A DNA stretch of 14,834 nucleotides, from positions 1 to 14,834 of the forward strand of contig JAJXVQ010000018.1 of assembly GCA_021782065.1 (NCBI GenBank), given 5' to 3'. Origin of the DNA: Pseudomonadota bacterium (GTDB lineage: Bacteria > Pseudomonadota > Gammaproteobacteria > UBA1113). Shown one piece after another: positions 7,050-14,267 of the stretch (positions within the stretch are counted from its first letter, which is position 1; every line of letters begins with the position of its first letter). Under the pieces are notes generated by a model. That model made no database searches. It worked only from the letters and a program-made list of their open reading frames with translations, and had not been told where the DNA came from. The translations under genes were made by a program, and so were the position numbers.

Positions 7050-8126
7050 TTAGCGCAGCCGTTCTTCAGCGATACTGTTGGCAACGATATTCGTAGGTTG
7101 ATTTGATTTGTCAGCCCGTTCACAAATGGTGTAGATAACATTGTAAATTTCTTCGATGTGTTGTGTTGCTTTGGCATCGGAATGGTGAAAATATTTAGCT
7201 GCAGCGTGAATGATGCCACCACCATTAATCGCATAGTCGGGCGCATAGATAATACCGCGATCTCTTAATACCTGACCATGATACTCTTTGGCTAATTGGT
7301 TATTAGCACCACCGGCCACAATCGGTGCCTTAATGGCGGGAATAGTATCATCGTTCAGTATGGCGCCTAGCGCGCAAGGTGAAAAAATATCGCAGTCTAA
7401 AGTATGAATTGTATGGTAATCGACAACGGTAGCGCCAAATTCACGTTTACAACGTTCCGCGGCTTCAGAGTTAACGTCAGCAACGGATAAAACGGCACCC
7501 GCTTCGTGCAAATGGCGAGCTAATAAATAACCCACAGCACCCACACCTTGAATAGCAATATGTAAGCCTTTTAGATCGTCTCGTTTGAATTTATATTTAA
7601 CCACTGCTTGTATGCCACGAAAAACGCCTTGAGCAGTAGACGGTGCAGGATCGCCTTCACCGCCATGTTTACCCATATTGGTTTTTGAGCCTACGTAAGG
7701 GGTTATTTCAGCGATACAATCCATATCGGCTAAAGTGGTACCGCTATCCAAGGCCGTGATGTAACGACCGCCTAATTCTTGTACAAACCGGCCAAAAGAG
7801 CGAAAAAACGCAGGGCGATCTGTCAAATTATCCGGTTTCATGATAACGGCTTTGCCACCACCTACGGGTAAACCGGCGATAGCTGTTTTATAACTCATGC
7901 CTTTTGCCAAGCGCATGGCGTCGATAATAGCGTCTTGTGAGGAATCATAGTGTATGAAGCGACAACCGCCTAAGGCTGGGCCGCGTTTGGTGCTGTGTAT
8001 GGCGATAATGGCTTCTAAGCCGGTAGTAGGATCCACTTTAAAGTGAAGATCACCGAAACCTTCATTTTTTAGTTTATCAAAGATATCCAGAGCAGCCGCG
8101 GTTCTGTTCATTTCAGATACAGTCAT
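7050..8126 (-). CDS. ldh: Leucine/branched-chain amino-acid dehydrogenase (Glu/Leu/Phe/Val family)
   Basis: Reversible NAD-dependent oxidative deamination of leucine, valine or isoleucine to the 2-oxo acid. It is 358 residues, the usual length for leucine dehydrogenase. The catalytic segment GMSYKTAIAG...GGGKAVI gives K80 and K92, with the same 12-residue spacing as the two key lysines of Bacillus leucine dehydrogenase. The Rossmann motif GVGAVG is at 194-199, and the NGGGIIHAA stretch near 301-309 is typical of the family. The ATG at 8126 has GAGGA seven bases upstream. It is the first gene of the operon with E1-alpha, E1-beta and E2, so its 2-oxo-acid products could be passed directly to that complex. 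Exact substrate preference within the family is inferred. Confidence 0.9.
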   Translation of the reverse strand: MTVSEMNRTAAALDIFDKLKNEGFGDLHFKVDPTTGLEAIIAIHSTKRGPALGGCRFIHYDSSQDAIIDAMRLAKGMSYKTAIAGLPVGGGKAVIMKPDNLTDRPAFFRSFGRFVQELGGRYITALDSGTTLADMDCIAEITPYVGSKTNMGKHGGEGDPAPSTAQGVFRGIQAVVKYKFKRDDLKGLHIAIQGVGAVGYLLARHLHEAGAVLSVADVNSEAAERCKREFGATVVDYHTIHTLDCDIFSPCALGAILNDDTIPAIKAPIVAGGANNQLAKEYHGQVLRDRGIIYAPDYAINGGGIIHAAAKYFHHSDAKATQHIEEIYNVIYTICERADKSNQPTNIVANSIAEERLR

Positions 8127-8304
8127 GATATATTCCTCTAGTATTTAAGATGGCTACAGAGTACCAGAAAATGGGAATAAGTAAATGGTGTATTGTGTTT
8201 TTTAAGCACAAAAAAGCAGAAAAAAAGGGGGGTTTTCGTTAAATATCGTGTATTTTTAGGCATTATGCTACCTTATATATATTACAAACATTTTGGTTCA
8301 AAAT

Positions 8305-8766
8305 ATGCTGGATAAAATCATTACAGGCGGACAAACGGGTGTAGATACGGCCGCACTGGATGCTGCCATAGCATTGGGAATTCCACACGGGGGTTGGTGT
8401 CCTAAAGGGCGTTTGCGTGAGGATGGGACTATTCCGCTAAAATATAATCTGCAAGAAACGGCTAGCCACGATTATAGTGAACGAACTAAATGTAATAGTC
8501 GTGATTCCGATGGCACTTTGATTTTTTTGCCACGCGATAAAAAGATTAGTGATGGAACCTTGTTGACGATTGATGAAGTTAAAAAAACAAATAAGCCTTA
8601 TTTGATCATTGAACATTTTGAAGATGATCAGTTGGTGCGGATTAAACAATGGCTAGAGATTAATGCTATCAAAACGCTTAACATAGCGGGCCCTAGAGAG
8701 TCGCAGTCTGTGGGTATTTATAAGCAGTGTTTTGATTTTCTTTTAAAAATTTATACCCACTCATAA
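8305..8766 (+). CDS. YpsA/putative molybdenum-carrier-like protein of the SLOG superfamily
   Basis: A 153-residue protein matching the family annotated as putative molybdenum carrier (cpYpsA), a Rossmann-like fold of the SLOG nucleotide-binding superfamily. Signatures are ITGGQTGVDTAALDAA near the N-terminus, GWCPKGRLREDGTIP, SRDSDGTLIF in the middle and NIAGPRES near the end. I chose the ATG at 8305 because the conserved family start is M-L-x-K-I-I-T-G-G-Q-T-G; a TTG at 8293 adds four residues. No strong ribosome binding site is visible. It is divergent from the amino-acid dehydrogenase and converges on feoC, overlapping its 3' end by 16 bases. SLOG proteins are thought to bind nucleotide-derived ligands; the true ligand is unknown. 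Confidence 0.8.
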   Translation: MLDKIITGGQTGVDTAALDAAIALGIPHGGWCPKGRLREDGTIPLKYNLQETASHDYSERTKCNSRDSDGTLIFLPRDKKISDGTLLTIDEVKKTNKPYLIIEHFEDDQLVRIKQWLEINAIKTLNIAGPRESQSVGIYKQCFDFLLKIYTHS

Positions 8767-8972
8767 ATCACCAATGCTGATAAATCGCATTGTTGACAAG
8801 TCGTTCCGCAGGGCAAGCATAGATTTTTTTTACGAACTAAGCCTTTGTGTAAATAAAAACACAATTGCGCTTCTACGTCATCCGTAGTCGTGCTGCAGGC
8901 TTTGGCCAGGGCATTCAACGATAACCATTTTTTCGCCGATAATATTTCACGAATGTTTTGTAATAAACTCAT
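8751..8972 (-). CDS. feoC: FeoC-like iron-transport regulator with cysteine cluster
   Basis: A 73-residue protein with an N-terminal winged-helix (about 1-48, LNALAKACSTTTDDVEAQL) followed by a cysteine cluster, C-L-P-C-G-T-T-C-Q-Q-C (about 53-63). FeoC proteins bind the cytoplasmic part of FeoB and can carry an oxygen-sensitive iron-sulfur cluster on such cysteines. It is translationally coupled to feoB by an ATGA overlap. Its 3' end overlaps that of the convergent SLOG gene by 16 bases. Fold and position both fit FeoC, though the sequence family is weakly conserved. Confidence 0.82.
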   Translation of the reverse strand: MSLLQNIREILSAKKWLSLNALAKACSTTTDDVEAQLCFYLHKGLVRKKNLCLPCGTTCQQCDLSALVIYEWV

Positions 8973-11203
8973 ATCGTGCTCTCTAAGGATTTAAAATGCG
9001 GCCTTTGTGCCCAATGTTTTAAACCTAGAAATCCTAGCCATTGAGTGATTACGATGCCTAGAATCCAAGCGATAGCAGATAATGGTGTAGTGAAAATTTG
9101 TGTGCTTTGATAAAAAATAACCGCAACCACATACGCGATATCAAAGCTCCATATTGTTGCTAGCCACGCATATTGTTTGCCAATCTCGCGATTCAATACG
9201 CCCATAGTAGAAATACAAGGGATATACAACAACACAAACAACAGATAGCTAAATGCGGCAGTACTGGTGCCAAAGGCTTGCTGCATGCGTGTCATGGCGT
9301 TGCTATCCATGGCATGATCGGCTTCATTGGCGGTAAAAGGATTTAATTTTTGTGCTGAGAATAAATCATGTATGCCGCTTAGGGTTGTCGTGACAGCGGC
9401 TTTTAAGGCCGAACCCAAGTTGAATTCGGTGTCATTTTGCACGGCGTTTTCTTGACTATACAAAGTATTTAAACTACCAACCACTACTTCTTTGGCCATA
9501 GTACCGGTGATGAGGCTGACACTGGCTGGCCAATTATCGTGTTGTATGCCCATGGGCGCTAATACCGGGGTTATAGTCTTACCCACCCAAGATAAAGGCG
9601 TGGTGTTATTATTTAAATGGATGCTGTTTAAGCTGCCAATCAAGATACATACCGGCACAATCATGCGACCTGCACGTAGTACAAAGCCACGCAAACGTTG
9701 CCAAGTGAGTAACCATAAAGTGTGTAAATGCGGAGTGTGATAAATAGGCAGCTCTTGAATAAAGGGGCTAGAGCTGCGTTTGAATACCGTTTTCTGTAAG
9801 ACTAAACCGGTTAACATCGCCACACAAATTCCTATAATATACAGCGAAAAAATAACCAAGCCGCCGTGTTGTGGGAAAAAAGCGCTGGCAAACACTACAA
9901 AAATAGCCAAGCGTGCGCCGCAGGACATAAAGGGCGCCATTAAAGCGGTTACGATGCGATCGCGAGTGGAATCTAATGTGCGCGTGGCCATGATAGAAGG
10001 TACATTGCACCCAAAGCCTACAATCAGCGGAATAAATGATTTTCCAGGTAAGCCGACTGCTTGCATTAATCTATCCATGACAAAAGCAGCACGCGCCATG
10101 TAGCCAGAATCTTCCAAAAAGGCCATGAATAAAAACATAAAGCCTATTTGTGGAATAAAATTTAACACGGTATTTACGCCTACACCCAGACCATGGGCAA
10201 AGATAGCCGTTAAACCCGCAGGTATGCCCAATTGCGCGCCCCAATGCGTGGGGCCGTCGATCAACAAAGCGGTAGAGCTTAAGTCGAATAAAGGTTGGAA
10301 TAAACCGCCTACATTCATCGACAATTCAAACATCAAATACATGATGCCTAAAAAAATGGGTATGCCTAAATACCGATGCATGACGATTTTGTCAACGTGC
10401 TCCGTGATGGTTTTTGCAGTAGTGCTGGGGGCAGCAACGCAATCGTCAACTATCGTTTGAATGGTGGCGTAGCGTTCTTGAGCTAATAATACGTCACTCA
10501 TTTCATTTTCGTTTCTTTCCAAGCGCGTAATAAATTGTTGAATATAATCTTTATGCGGCTGTTTTTCTAACCACTGTTGGGTTAATACATCTTTTTCCAG
10601 CAAAGACAGTGCGCACCACAGGGGTTCGGGATGTGTTTGGCATAACTCAACTAGCGATTGAAAATAAGGTAATTGGCTACTCATGATGGGTAAACGCGGC
10701 GTAGTTTTCATCTGCGCGATGGTTTTCTTTAAAGTACCCAGACCCTTTTTTTGATTCAAACTAATGGCAATGACAGGTACGCCTAAGTGTTGCGATAGTT
10801 TTTCGGTATCGATGCGTAAACGCCTTTTATAAGCGATATCCATCATGTTTAATACCAGTATGCAAGGAATGCCTAGGGCCGATAATTGCAAGGTTAAATA
10901 CAAATTACGCTTTAAATTGGCAGCGTCGACGATGTTGATTAAAATATCCGTTTGTCGGCTTAATAAGAAATCCATGGCAATGCGTTCATCTATACTGTGA
11001 TCTGCTTGCGCTACGGTTAAAGAATAAATGCCGGGAAGATCGGTGACGCTAAAATCGGTATTCGCATAATGAAATGAACCCATTTTCTTTTCAACGGTAA
11101 CGCCCGGCCAATTGCCAATTTTCTGCTTAGAACCAGTGAGTTTGTTAAAGAGGGTAGTCTTGCCGCAATTTGGATTGCCAGCAATAGTTATACGTGTAGT
11201 CAT
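8969..11203 (-). CDS. feoB: Ferrous iron transporter FeoB
   Basis: The inner-membrane Fe(II) permease with an N-terminal GTPase. It is 744 residues, near the family norm. The G domain shows G1 GNPNCGKT (9-16), G3 DLPG (55-58) and G4 NMMD (119-122). After a helical GDI-like domain (about 170-270), the membrane domain begins near 280 and holds the two gate motifs: GFGCNVPSIMATR (396-408) and MSCGARLAIF (426-435), with cysteines C399 and C428. The remainder is a series of hydrophobic helices to the C-terminus. It is coupled to feoA upstream and feoC downstream by four-base ATGA overlaps, forming feoABC under the Fur box at 11490-11508. Confidence 0.97.
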   Translation of the reverse strand: MTTRITIAGNPNCGKTTLFNKLTGSKQKIGNWPGVTVEKKMGSFHYANTDFSVTDLPGIYSLTVAQADHSIDERIAMDFLLSRQTDILINIVDAANLKRNLYLTLQLSALGIPCILVLNMMDIAYKRRLRIDTEKLSQHLGVPVIAISLNQKKGLGTLKKTIAQMKTTPRLPIMSSQLPYFQSLVELCQTHPEPLWCALSLLEKDVLTQQWLEKQPHKDYIQQFITRLERNENEMSDVLLAQERYATIQTIVDDCVAAPSTTAKTITEHVDKIVMHRYLGIPIFLGIMYLMFELSMNVGGLFQPLFDLSSTALLIDGPTHWGAQLGIPAGLTAIFAHGLGVGVNTVLNFIPQIGFMFLFMAFLEDSGYMARAAFVMDRLMQAVGLPGKSFIPLIVGFGCNVPSIMATRTLDSTRDRIVTALMAPFMSCGARLAIFVVFASAFFPQHGGLVIFSLYIIGICVAMLTGLVLQKTVFKRSSSPFIQELPIYHTPHLHTLWLLTWQRLRGFVLRAGRMIVPVCILIGSLNSIHLNNNTTPLSWVGKTITPVLAPMGIQHDNWPASVSLITGTMAKEVVVGSLNTLYSQENAVQNDTEFNLGSALKAAVTTTLSGIHDLFSAQKLNPFTANEADHAMDSNAMTRMQQAFGTSTAAFSYLLFVLLYIPCISTMGVLNREIGKQYAWLATIWSFDIAYVVAVIFYQSTQIFTTPLSAIAWILGIVITQWLGFLGLKHWAQRPHFKSLESTI

Positions 11204-11424
11204 GTTGTGGTTACTCTGAATTGAACCAGCGCCAATTCTCGGGCGCGTAGGCTGACGGCAGTGCCTTGAATAACAATGTGTAACATATCGCCCAAAGGAG
11301 CCTTCCGAATGACTTTAAAGTGGGCGCCTGGCACAAAACCCATGGCCAAAAGCTTGAGCTTATAACCTTTATCTATTAAATTATCTAATTTTTCAATGAC
11401 ATACGATAAACCGGGTTGCAACAT
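11200..11424 (-). CDS. feoA: Ferrous iron transport accessory protein FeoA
   Basis: A 74-residue SH3-like cytoplasmic protein that supports FeoB. The family pattern is clear: a hydrophobic core, LLAMGFVPGAHFKVIRKAPLGD in the middle (written only for orientation as L-MGF-PG), then IVIQGTAVSLRARELALV near the end. The ATG at 11424 has AAGG about eight bases upstream on the minus strand. It is the first gene of feoABC, and its stop overlaps the feoB start (ATGA). Confidence 0.93.
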   Translation of the reverse strand: MLQPGLSYVIEKLDNLIDKGYKLKLLAMGFVPGAHFKVIRKAPLGDMLHIVIQGTAVSLRARELALVQFRVTTT

Positions 11425-11459
11425 ACAGACGCCTTTTTGTTTTAGGTATAGTTATGGCT

Positions 11460-11488
11460 ATTATATCAAAATTCAGCGACAAAGTAAA
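11460..11488 (-). promoter_or_regulatory. feoABC promoter
   Basis: On the minus strand: -35 TTTACT at 11488-11483, a 17-base spacer, and a perfect -10 TATAAT at 11465-11460, about 35 bases before the feoA ATG. The Fur box abuts the -35 on its upstream side. Confidence 0.7.
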
Positions 11489-11489
11489 C

Positions 11490-11508
11490 GAGAATGATTC
11501 TCATTATC
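11490..11508 (-). promoter_or_regulatory. Fur box of feoABC
   Basis: On the minus strand GATAATGAGAATCATTCTC matches the classical 19-bp Fur consensus at 17 of 19 positions. It lies immediately upstream of the feo -35, so Fe(II)-Fur should repress feoABC when iron is plentiful. Confidence 0.85.
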
Positions 11509-11518
11509 AATAAGTCTA

Positions 11519-11541
11519 CAATCCCACATCTTTATTGGTGT
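11519..11541 (-). repeat. Probable left-end remnant of the dispersed repeat
   Basis: Read on the minus strand, CACCAATAAAGATGTGGGATT resembles the left terminus of the dispersed repeat (CGCCAATGAAGATGCGAGATT) with about four mismatches. It falls exactly where the epimerase fragment loses its reading frame and supplies the TAA stop. The match is short and diverged, so chance similarity is possible. Confidence 0.4.
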
Positions 11542-11786
11542 TTTTTTGCTTTGGTCCAAAGACCATCGCCAATGTTCTCTCCAGCGAGATTGATGACAGC
11601 ATCAATATCATCCGGTAAAATATCTTCTAGTTGATTCCACATTAAGGCATTAACATTTTTACCAAAAATTTTATATATTTTTGCAAGGTCCCTGCCAATT
11701 AAAAAAACAACATGTTGTTGTTCTAATAATGTTGGGATTAAATTTTTTCCAACAAAGCCAGTGGCTCCAGTTACAATGATTTTCAT
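11532..11786 (-). pseudogene. Truncated TIGR01777-family (YfcH-like) NAD-dependent epimerase/oxidoreductase
   Basis: The first 84 residues of an SDR-type nucleotide-sugar-epimerase-like protein. It starts MKIIVTGATGFVGKNLIP, with the Rossmann glycine motif TGATGFVG at 6-13, and has the family-specific NLAGENIGDGLWT at about 66-78. Intact members are about 300 residues; here the frame ends right after the WT motif with KAKKHQ and stop, so about 70 percent is gone, including the Tyr-Lys catalytic pair. The ATG has an excellent ribosome binding site (GGGAGAG five bases upstream), so the start was once functional. No continuation is found in other frames downstream, where the feo Fur box begins. 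The 5' side abuts repeat copy R3 and the 3' end coincides with a probable repeat remnant, suggesting repeat-associated truncation. Confidence 0.75.
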
Positions 11787-11810
11787 ATTATCTCTCCCTA
11801 AAAAATAGTA

Positions 11811-12022
11811 TATAACCATCGCCAATGAAGATGCGAGATTTGAATAAATGTATTGAACTTTAATCGAAGCTTTGTCATTCTCGACGCAGTCGGGAATCCA
11901 GTTTCAAATCCAGTTTTTACTGGATCCCCGATTGATGCCTCGCGGCCTGGTCGAGTATGACAACGTTCTGGTTTGTGATTACTTTCAATATTCAACTCGC
12001 ATCTTCAAATACATTAGGTATA
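11811..12022. repeat. MITE-like dispersed repeat, copy R3
   Basis: A 212-bp copy. Left terminal repeat 11811-11837 (TATAACCATCGCC...GAAGATGCGAG); right terminal repeat 11996-12022 (CTCGCATCTTCAAAT...GGTATA). The interior contains a GTCATTCTCGAC...GTCGGGAATCCAG module and a small hairpin ATCCAGT-TTTT-ACTGGAT (11908-11925). It shares the CCTCGCGGCCTGGTCGAG and GACAACGTTCTGGTTT stretches with the other copies. It lies between the epimerase fragment and dotB. An open frame runs across it on the minus strand but encodes no recognisable protein. Confidence 0.8.
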
Positions 12023-12085
12023 GACAATACTAATATTGACATGGCCTATGAAACATTTCTTGCAAGATTGCTTATATACCCGTTA

Positions 12086-12110
12086 CATCTTCATTGGCGA
12101 TGAGTATATA
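12086..12110 (-). repeat. Extra, inverted left end of the dispersed repeat
   Basis: CATCTTCATTGGCGATGAG followed by TATATA is the reverse complement of the repeat's left terminus. It lies about 64 bases beyond the right end of R3 and 12 bases from the dotB stop, facing back towards R3. R3 plus this end form a nested or composite arrangement with two opposed left termini. Confidence 0.65.
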
Positions 12111-12121
12111 TAAATAAAACC

Positions 12122-13258
12122 CTACAACCCCGCATCCTTATCCGCATTTTCTTCACTCAATTGCAGATAACGGAATAAACGCTCGTCGATGAGGCCTTCT
12201 ACAAATTTACGCTCGGCATCGACCAACAGAGGTTGGCCGTATTCTTTTAACAATCTGCGCGTAGTAGCGGTGACTTCTTCTAGAGGCGATTCTAATAAAA
12301 CATCGCGCACGTTATCATCGAAAATAAGAAATTCACGCAAAGGAGTACGTTTGCCATCTACTGTAGGCACTAGACGTTGCCAGATGATCAAACGCACTGT
12401 CTCGATGATATCCATCGCTCGACCATGGCGTTCATCCGCAGGGAAAGTGGTGATCAAACGACGCATCACTTCAGCAACACCATTACTGTGCAAGGTCGTG
12501 TAAACAGGGTGACCCGTTAAAGCAGCTTCCATTACCGCGGCAATGGTTTCTTGATCGCGCGCTTCGCCTACTAGAATGAGTCTAGGCTTGCGTCTTAAGG
12601 CATTGCGCACGCCAGCGGCGAAACTGGGTAAATGGCGCGGAATTTCCGCTTGGCTGACGATGGAAGTGGGTTTCACTACACCATCGAACACAAATTCTAT
12701 AGGGGATTCATAGGTTAATACTTTACGATGGCTGTTTTCTTGTTCCACGATGTGGCGAATGATAGCCGCAAGCAAAGTACTTTTACCGGAACCTGTAGCA
12801 CCCGTAACATACACTACGCCTTCATCGGGGGTAAGGGCAGCTAATAATCTTTCGCCTATGTTGAGCTGTTCTACAGTAGGTGGCATGCCTGGAATGGTAC
12901 GCAAGGTGATTTGGATGCCATCATGGCCATCCACCAAGCAACCGCTGCCATTAACACGAAAACGATAACGTTCAGTACGCGTAGGCCGTACTTCGTAATG
13001 GGTGTCTACATCGCGACCGCTTAATAATTGTGTGGTGCCGTTGGGGCCGTAAATATGGTTTAACATGTCGCTGACTTCAGAGTTATTCAGTACTCGTCGT
13101 GTTAAACGGTGTAGCTCGCCGTGAACTTCGGCAAAAACCGGCTCATTGGTTTGAAAGGTAATATCGGAGGCGCCCAATTTGTAGCATTGTACAATGACCA
13201 GATCCATTTCTTCTGGTGTGAAACGTTGCGGCTCTTGTTTTAACAAGTACTTAGACAT
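12122..13258 (-). CDS. dotB: Dot/Icm type IVB secretion ATPase DotB
   Basis: The hexameric secretion ATPase of the Dot/Icm system, related to PilT/VirB11. It acts at the cytoplasmic face of the secretion complex. It is 378 residues, the expected length. An N-terminal PAS-like domain (about 1-130) precedes the ATPase domain with Walker A GATGSGKST (153-161), Asp box TYESPIEF (182-189), Walker B RLILVGEARD (226-235) and His box TGHPVYTTLH (248-257); all catalytic motifs are intact. The ATG at 13258 has a GGGG stretch somewhat far upstream (about 10 bases). In Legionella and Coxiella, dotB follows dotC and dotD directly; here a divergent FTR1 gene and a repeat lie between dotC and dotB, so dotB must use its own promoter in 13259-13400. 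No strong one is seen; a weak GTGCAA-16-TATCAT pair is the best candidate. Confidence 0.95.
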   Translation of the reverse strand: MSKYLLKQEPQRFTPEEMDLVIVQCYKLGASDITFQTNEPVFAEVHGELHRLTRRVLNNSEVSDMLNHIYGPNGTTQLLSGRDVDTHYEVRPTRTERYRFRVNGSGCLVDGHDGIQITLRTIPGMPPTVEQLNIGERLLAALTPDEGVVYVTGATGSGKSTLLAAIIRHIVEQENSHRKVLTYESPIEFVFDGVVKPTSIVSQAEIPRHLPSFAAGVRNALRRKPRLILVGEARDQETIAAVMEAALTGHPVYTTLHSNGVAEVMRRLITTFPADERHGRAMDIIETVRLIIWQRLVPTVDGKRTPLREFLIFDDNVRDVLLESPLEEVTATTRRLLKEYGQPLLVDAERKFVEGLIDERLFRYLQLSEENADKDAGL

Positions 13259-13388
13259 GCGCGAGATACCCCTTTTTTATGCGCCGAGCTTACCATAATG
13301 ATAGCTGCTCTGTAACTATTTGCACGGCTGCGGCCTAAATAGCGCTTTTTTTAACCTTTCTGTAGAATGAGATAGCGGACAAAAAAGC

Positions 13389-13417
13389 TTGCAATTCTTA
13401 TTGAGAATGATTATCAT
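13389..13417 (+). promoter_or_regulatory. FTR1 permease gene promoter
   Basis: TTGCAA (13389-13394), a 17-base spacer, then TATCAT (13412-13417) make a plausible sigma-70 promoter reading towards 13447. The -10 sits inside the Fur palindrome, so Fur binding would block RNA polymerase. Confidence 0.55.
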
Positions 13418-13426
13418 TCTCAATAA
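13398..13426. promoter_or_regulatory. Fur box, 29-bp perfect palindrome
   Basis: The core GAGAATGATTATCATTCTC (13403-13421) is a perfect palindrome and matches the Fur consensus closely. The symmetry extends on both sides through TTATT/AATAA to 29 bp. It lies 20 bases upstream of the FTR1 ATG. It could also affect the divergent dotB gene, whose ATG is about 140 bases away. Confidence 0.92.
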
Positions 13427-13446
13427 CTCAAAACGGGGGAATATTG

Positions 13447-14250
13447 ATGATAGGCGCTTTAATTATTACTTTCAGGGAAATCTTTGAAATTTCCATAGTG
13501 CTGTGTATTGTATTGGCCGCTACAAAGGGCGTACCGCATAGAGGAAAATGGATTTTTGCAGGGGTTGCCGCGGGCGCTATTGCCAGCATTCTGATTGGTA
13601 TTTTTGCCAATGTGTTTGCGCATCTCACTTCTTCTTTCAATCCGCAACTACTGAATGCGATTGTTTTATTGGTTACCGCGGGCTTAATCATGTATACGGT
13701 GTTGTGGATGCAAAAACAGGGCAGAGAAATTGCACACCAAGCCAAAAGTATAGGACAAGCCGTTGCCATAGGTGAAAAGCCTTTGCATATGTTAGCTATC
13801 ATAGTGGGTTTGTCCGTATTACGAGAAGGCGTTGAAGTGGTATTGTTTCTTTATGGCTTGATTGCCAGTAATGAGACTAGCAGCATCCGCGCTATAGAAG
13901 GTGCAATTGTCGGTAGCTTGCTGGGTGGCATCGCGGGATTACTACTGTATTACGGCATGCTACGCATCCCAATGAAATATTTCTTTGCTGTTATTCGCTG
14001 GATGTTAACCTTTCTTGCGGCCAGCATGATGTCAAATGCTGCGGGCAAATTAGCGAGTATCAATATATTGTCAACGCTAGGTGCGCCCATTTGGAATAGT
14101 TCTATGCTGTTAGCGCAAGACAGTATTCTAGGTCGCCTGCTGCATATGTTTTTAGGTTATTTGGACAAACCAATGGGGATTCAAGTGATTTTTTATATTG
14201 TAACCATCTTCATTATAATGGGGTTGCCTAAGATATTAAAGAAAGGGTAA
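13447..14250 (+). CDS. FTR1-family iron permease
   Basis: An inner-membrane high-affinity iron permease of the FTR1/EfeU family. It is 267 residues with about seven hydrophobic helices. The family carries two REGxE iron-binding motifs in helices 1 and 4. The second is intact (REGVE, 126-130); the first reads REIFE (10-14), keeping Arg and both Glu but losing the Gly. The ATG at 13447 has GGGGGA six bases upstream; a TTG one codon earlier is too close to it. The partners EfeO/EfeB are not encoded next to it, so it may act alone or with unlinked partners. The strong Fur palindrome upstream supports an iron-starvation role. It lies in the opposite direction between dotC and dotB, suggesting insertion into the secretion locus. 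Confidence 0.9.
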   Translation: MIGALIITFREIFEISIVLCIVLAATKGVPHRGKWIFAGVAAGAIASILIGIFANVFAHLTSSFNPQLLNAIVLLVTAGLIMYTVLWMQKQGREIAHQAKSIGQAVAIGEKPLHMLAIIVGLSVLREGVEVVLFLYGLIASNETSSIRAIEGAIVGSLLGGIAGLLLYYGMLRIPMKYFFAVIRWMLTFLAASMMSNAAGKLASINILSTLGAPIWNSSMLLAQDSILGRLLHMFLGYLDKPMGIQVIFYIVTIFIIMGLPKILKKG

Positions 14251-14267
14251 CTGTATATTGATGGTGA

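Noticed and set aside
8211..8234. A-run followed by G-run and T-run (about 8219-8236) as a terminator
   Set aside because: There is no inverted repeat able to form a stem, and it lies between two divergent gene starts.
11532..11825. Longer 97-residue version of the epimerase fragment
   Set aside because: The extra 13 N-terminal residues are encoded by the edge of repeat R3; the ATG at 11786 has a strong ribosome binding site and starts at the conserved family N-terminus.
11798..11995. 65-codon minus-strand open frame upstream of the epimerase fragment
   Set aside because: It lies almost wholly inside repeat copy R3, whose other copies do not preserve the frame, and it has no recognisable domain or ribosome binding site.
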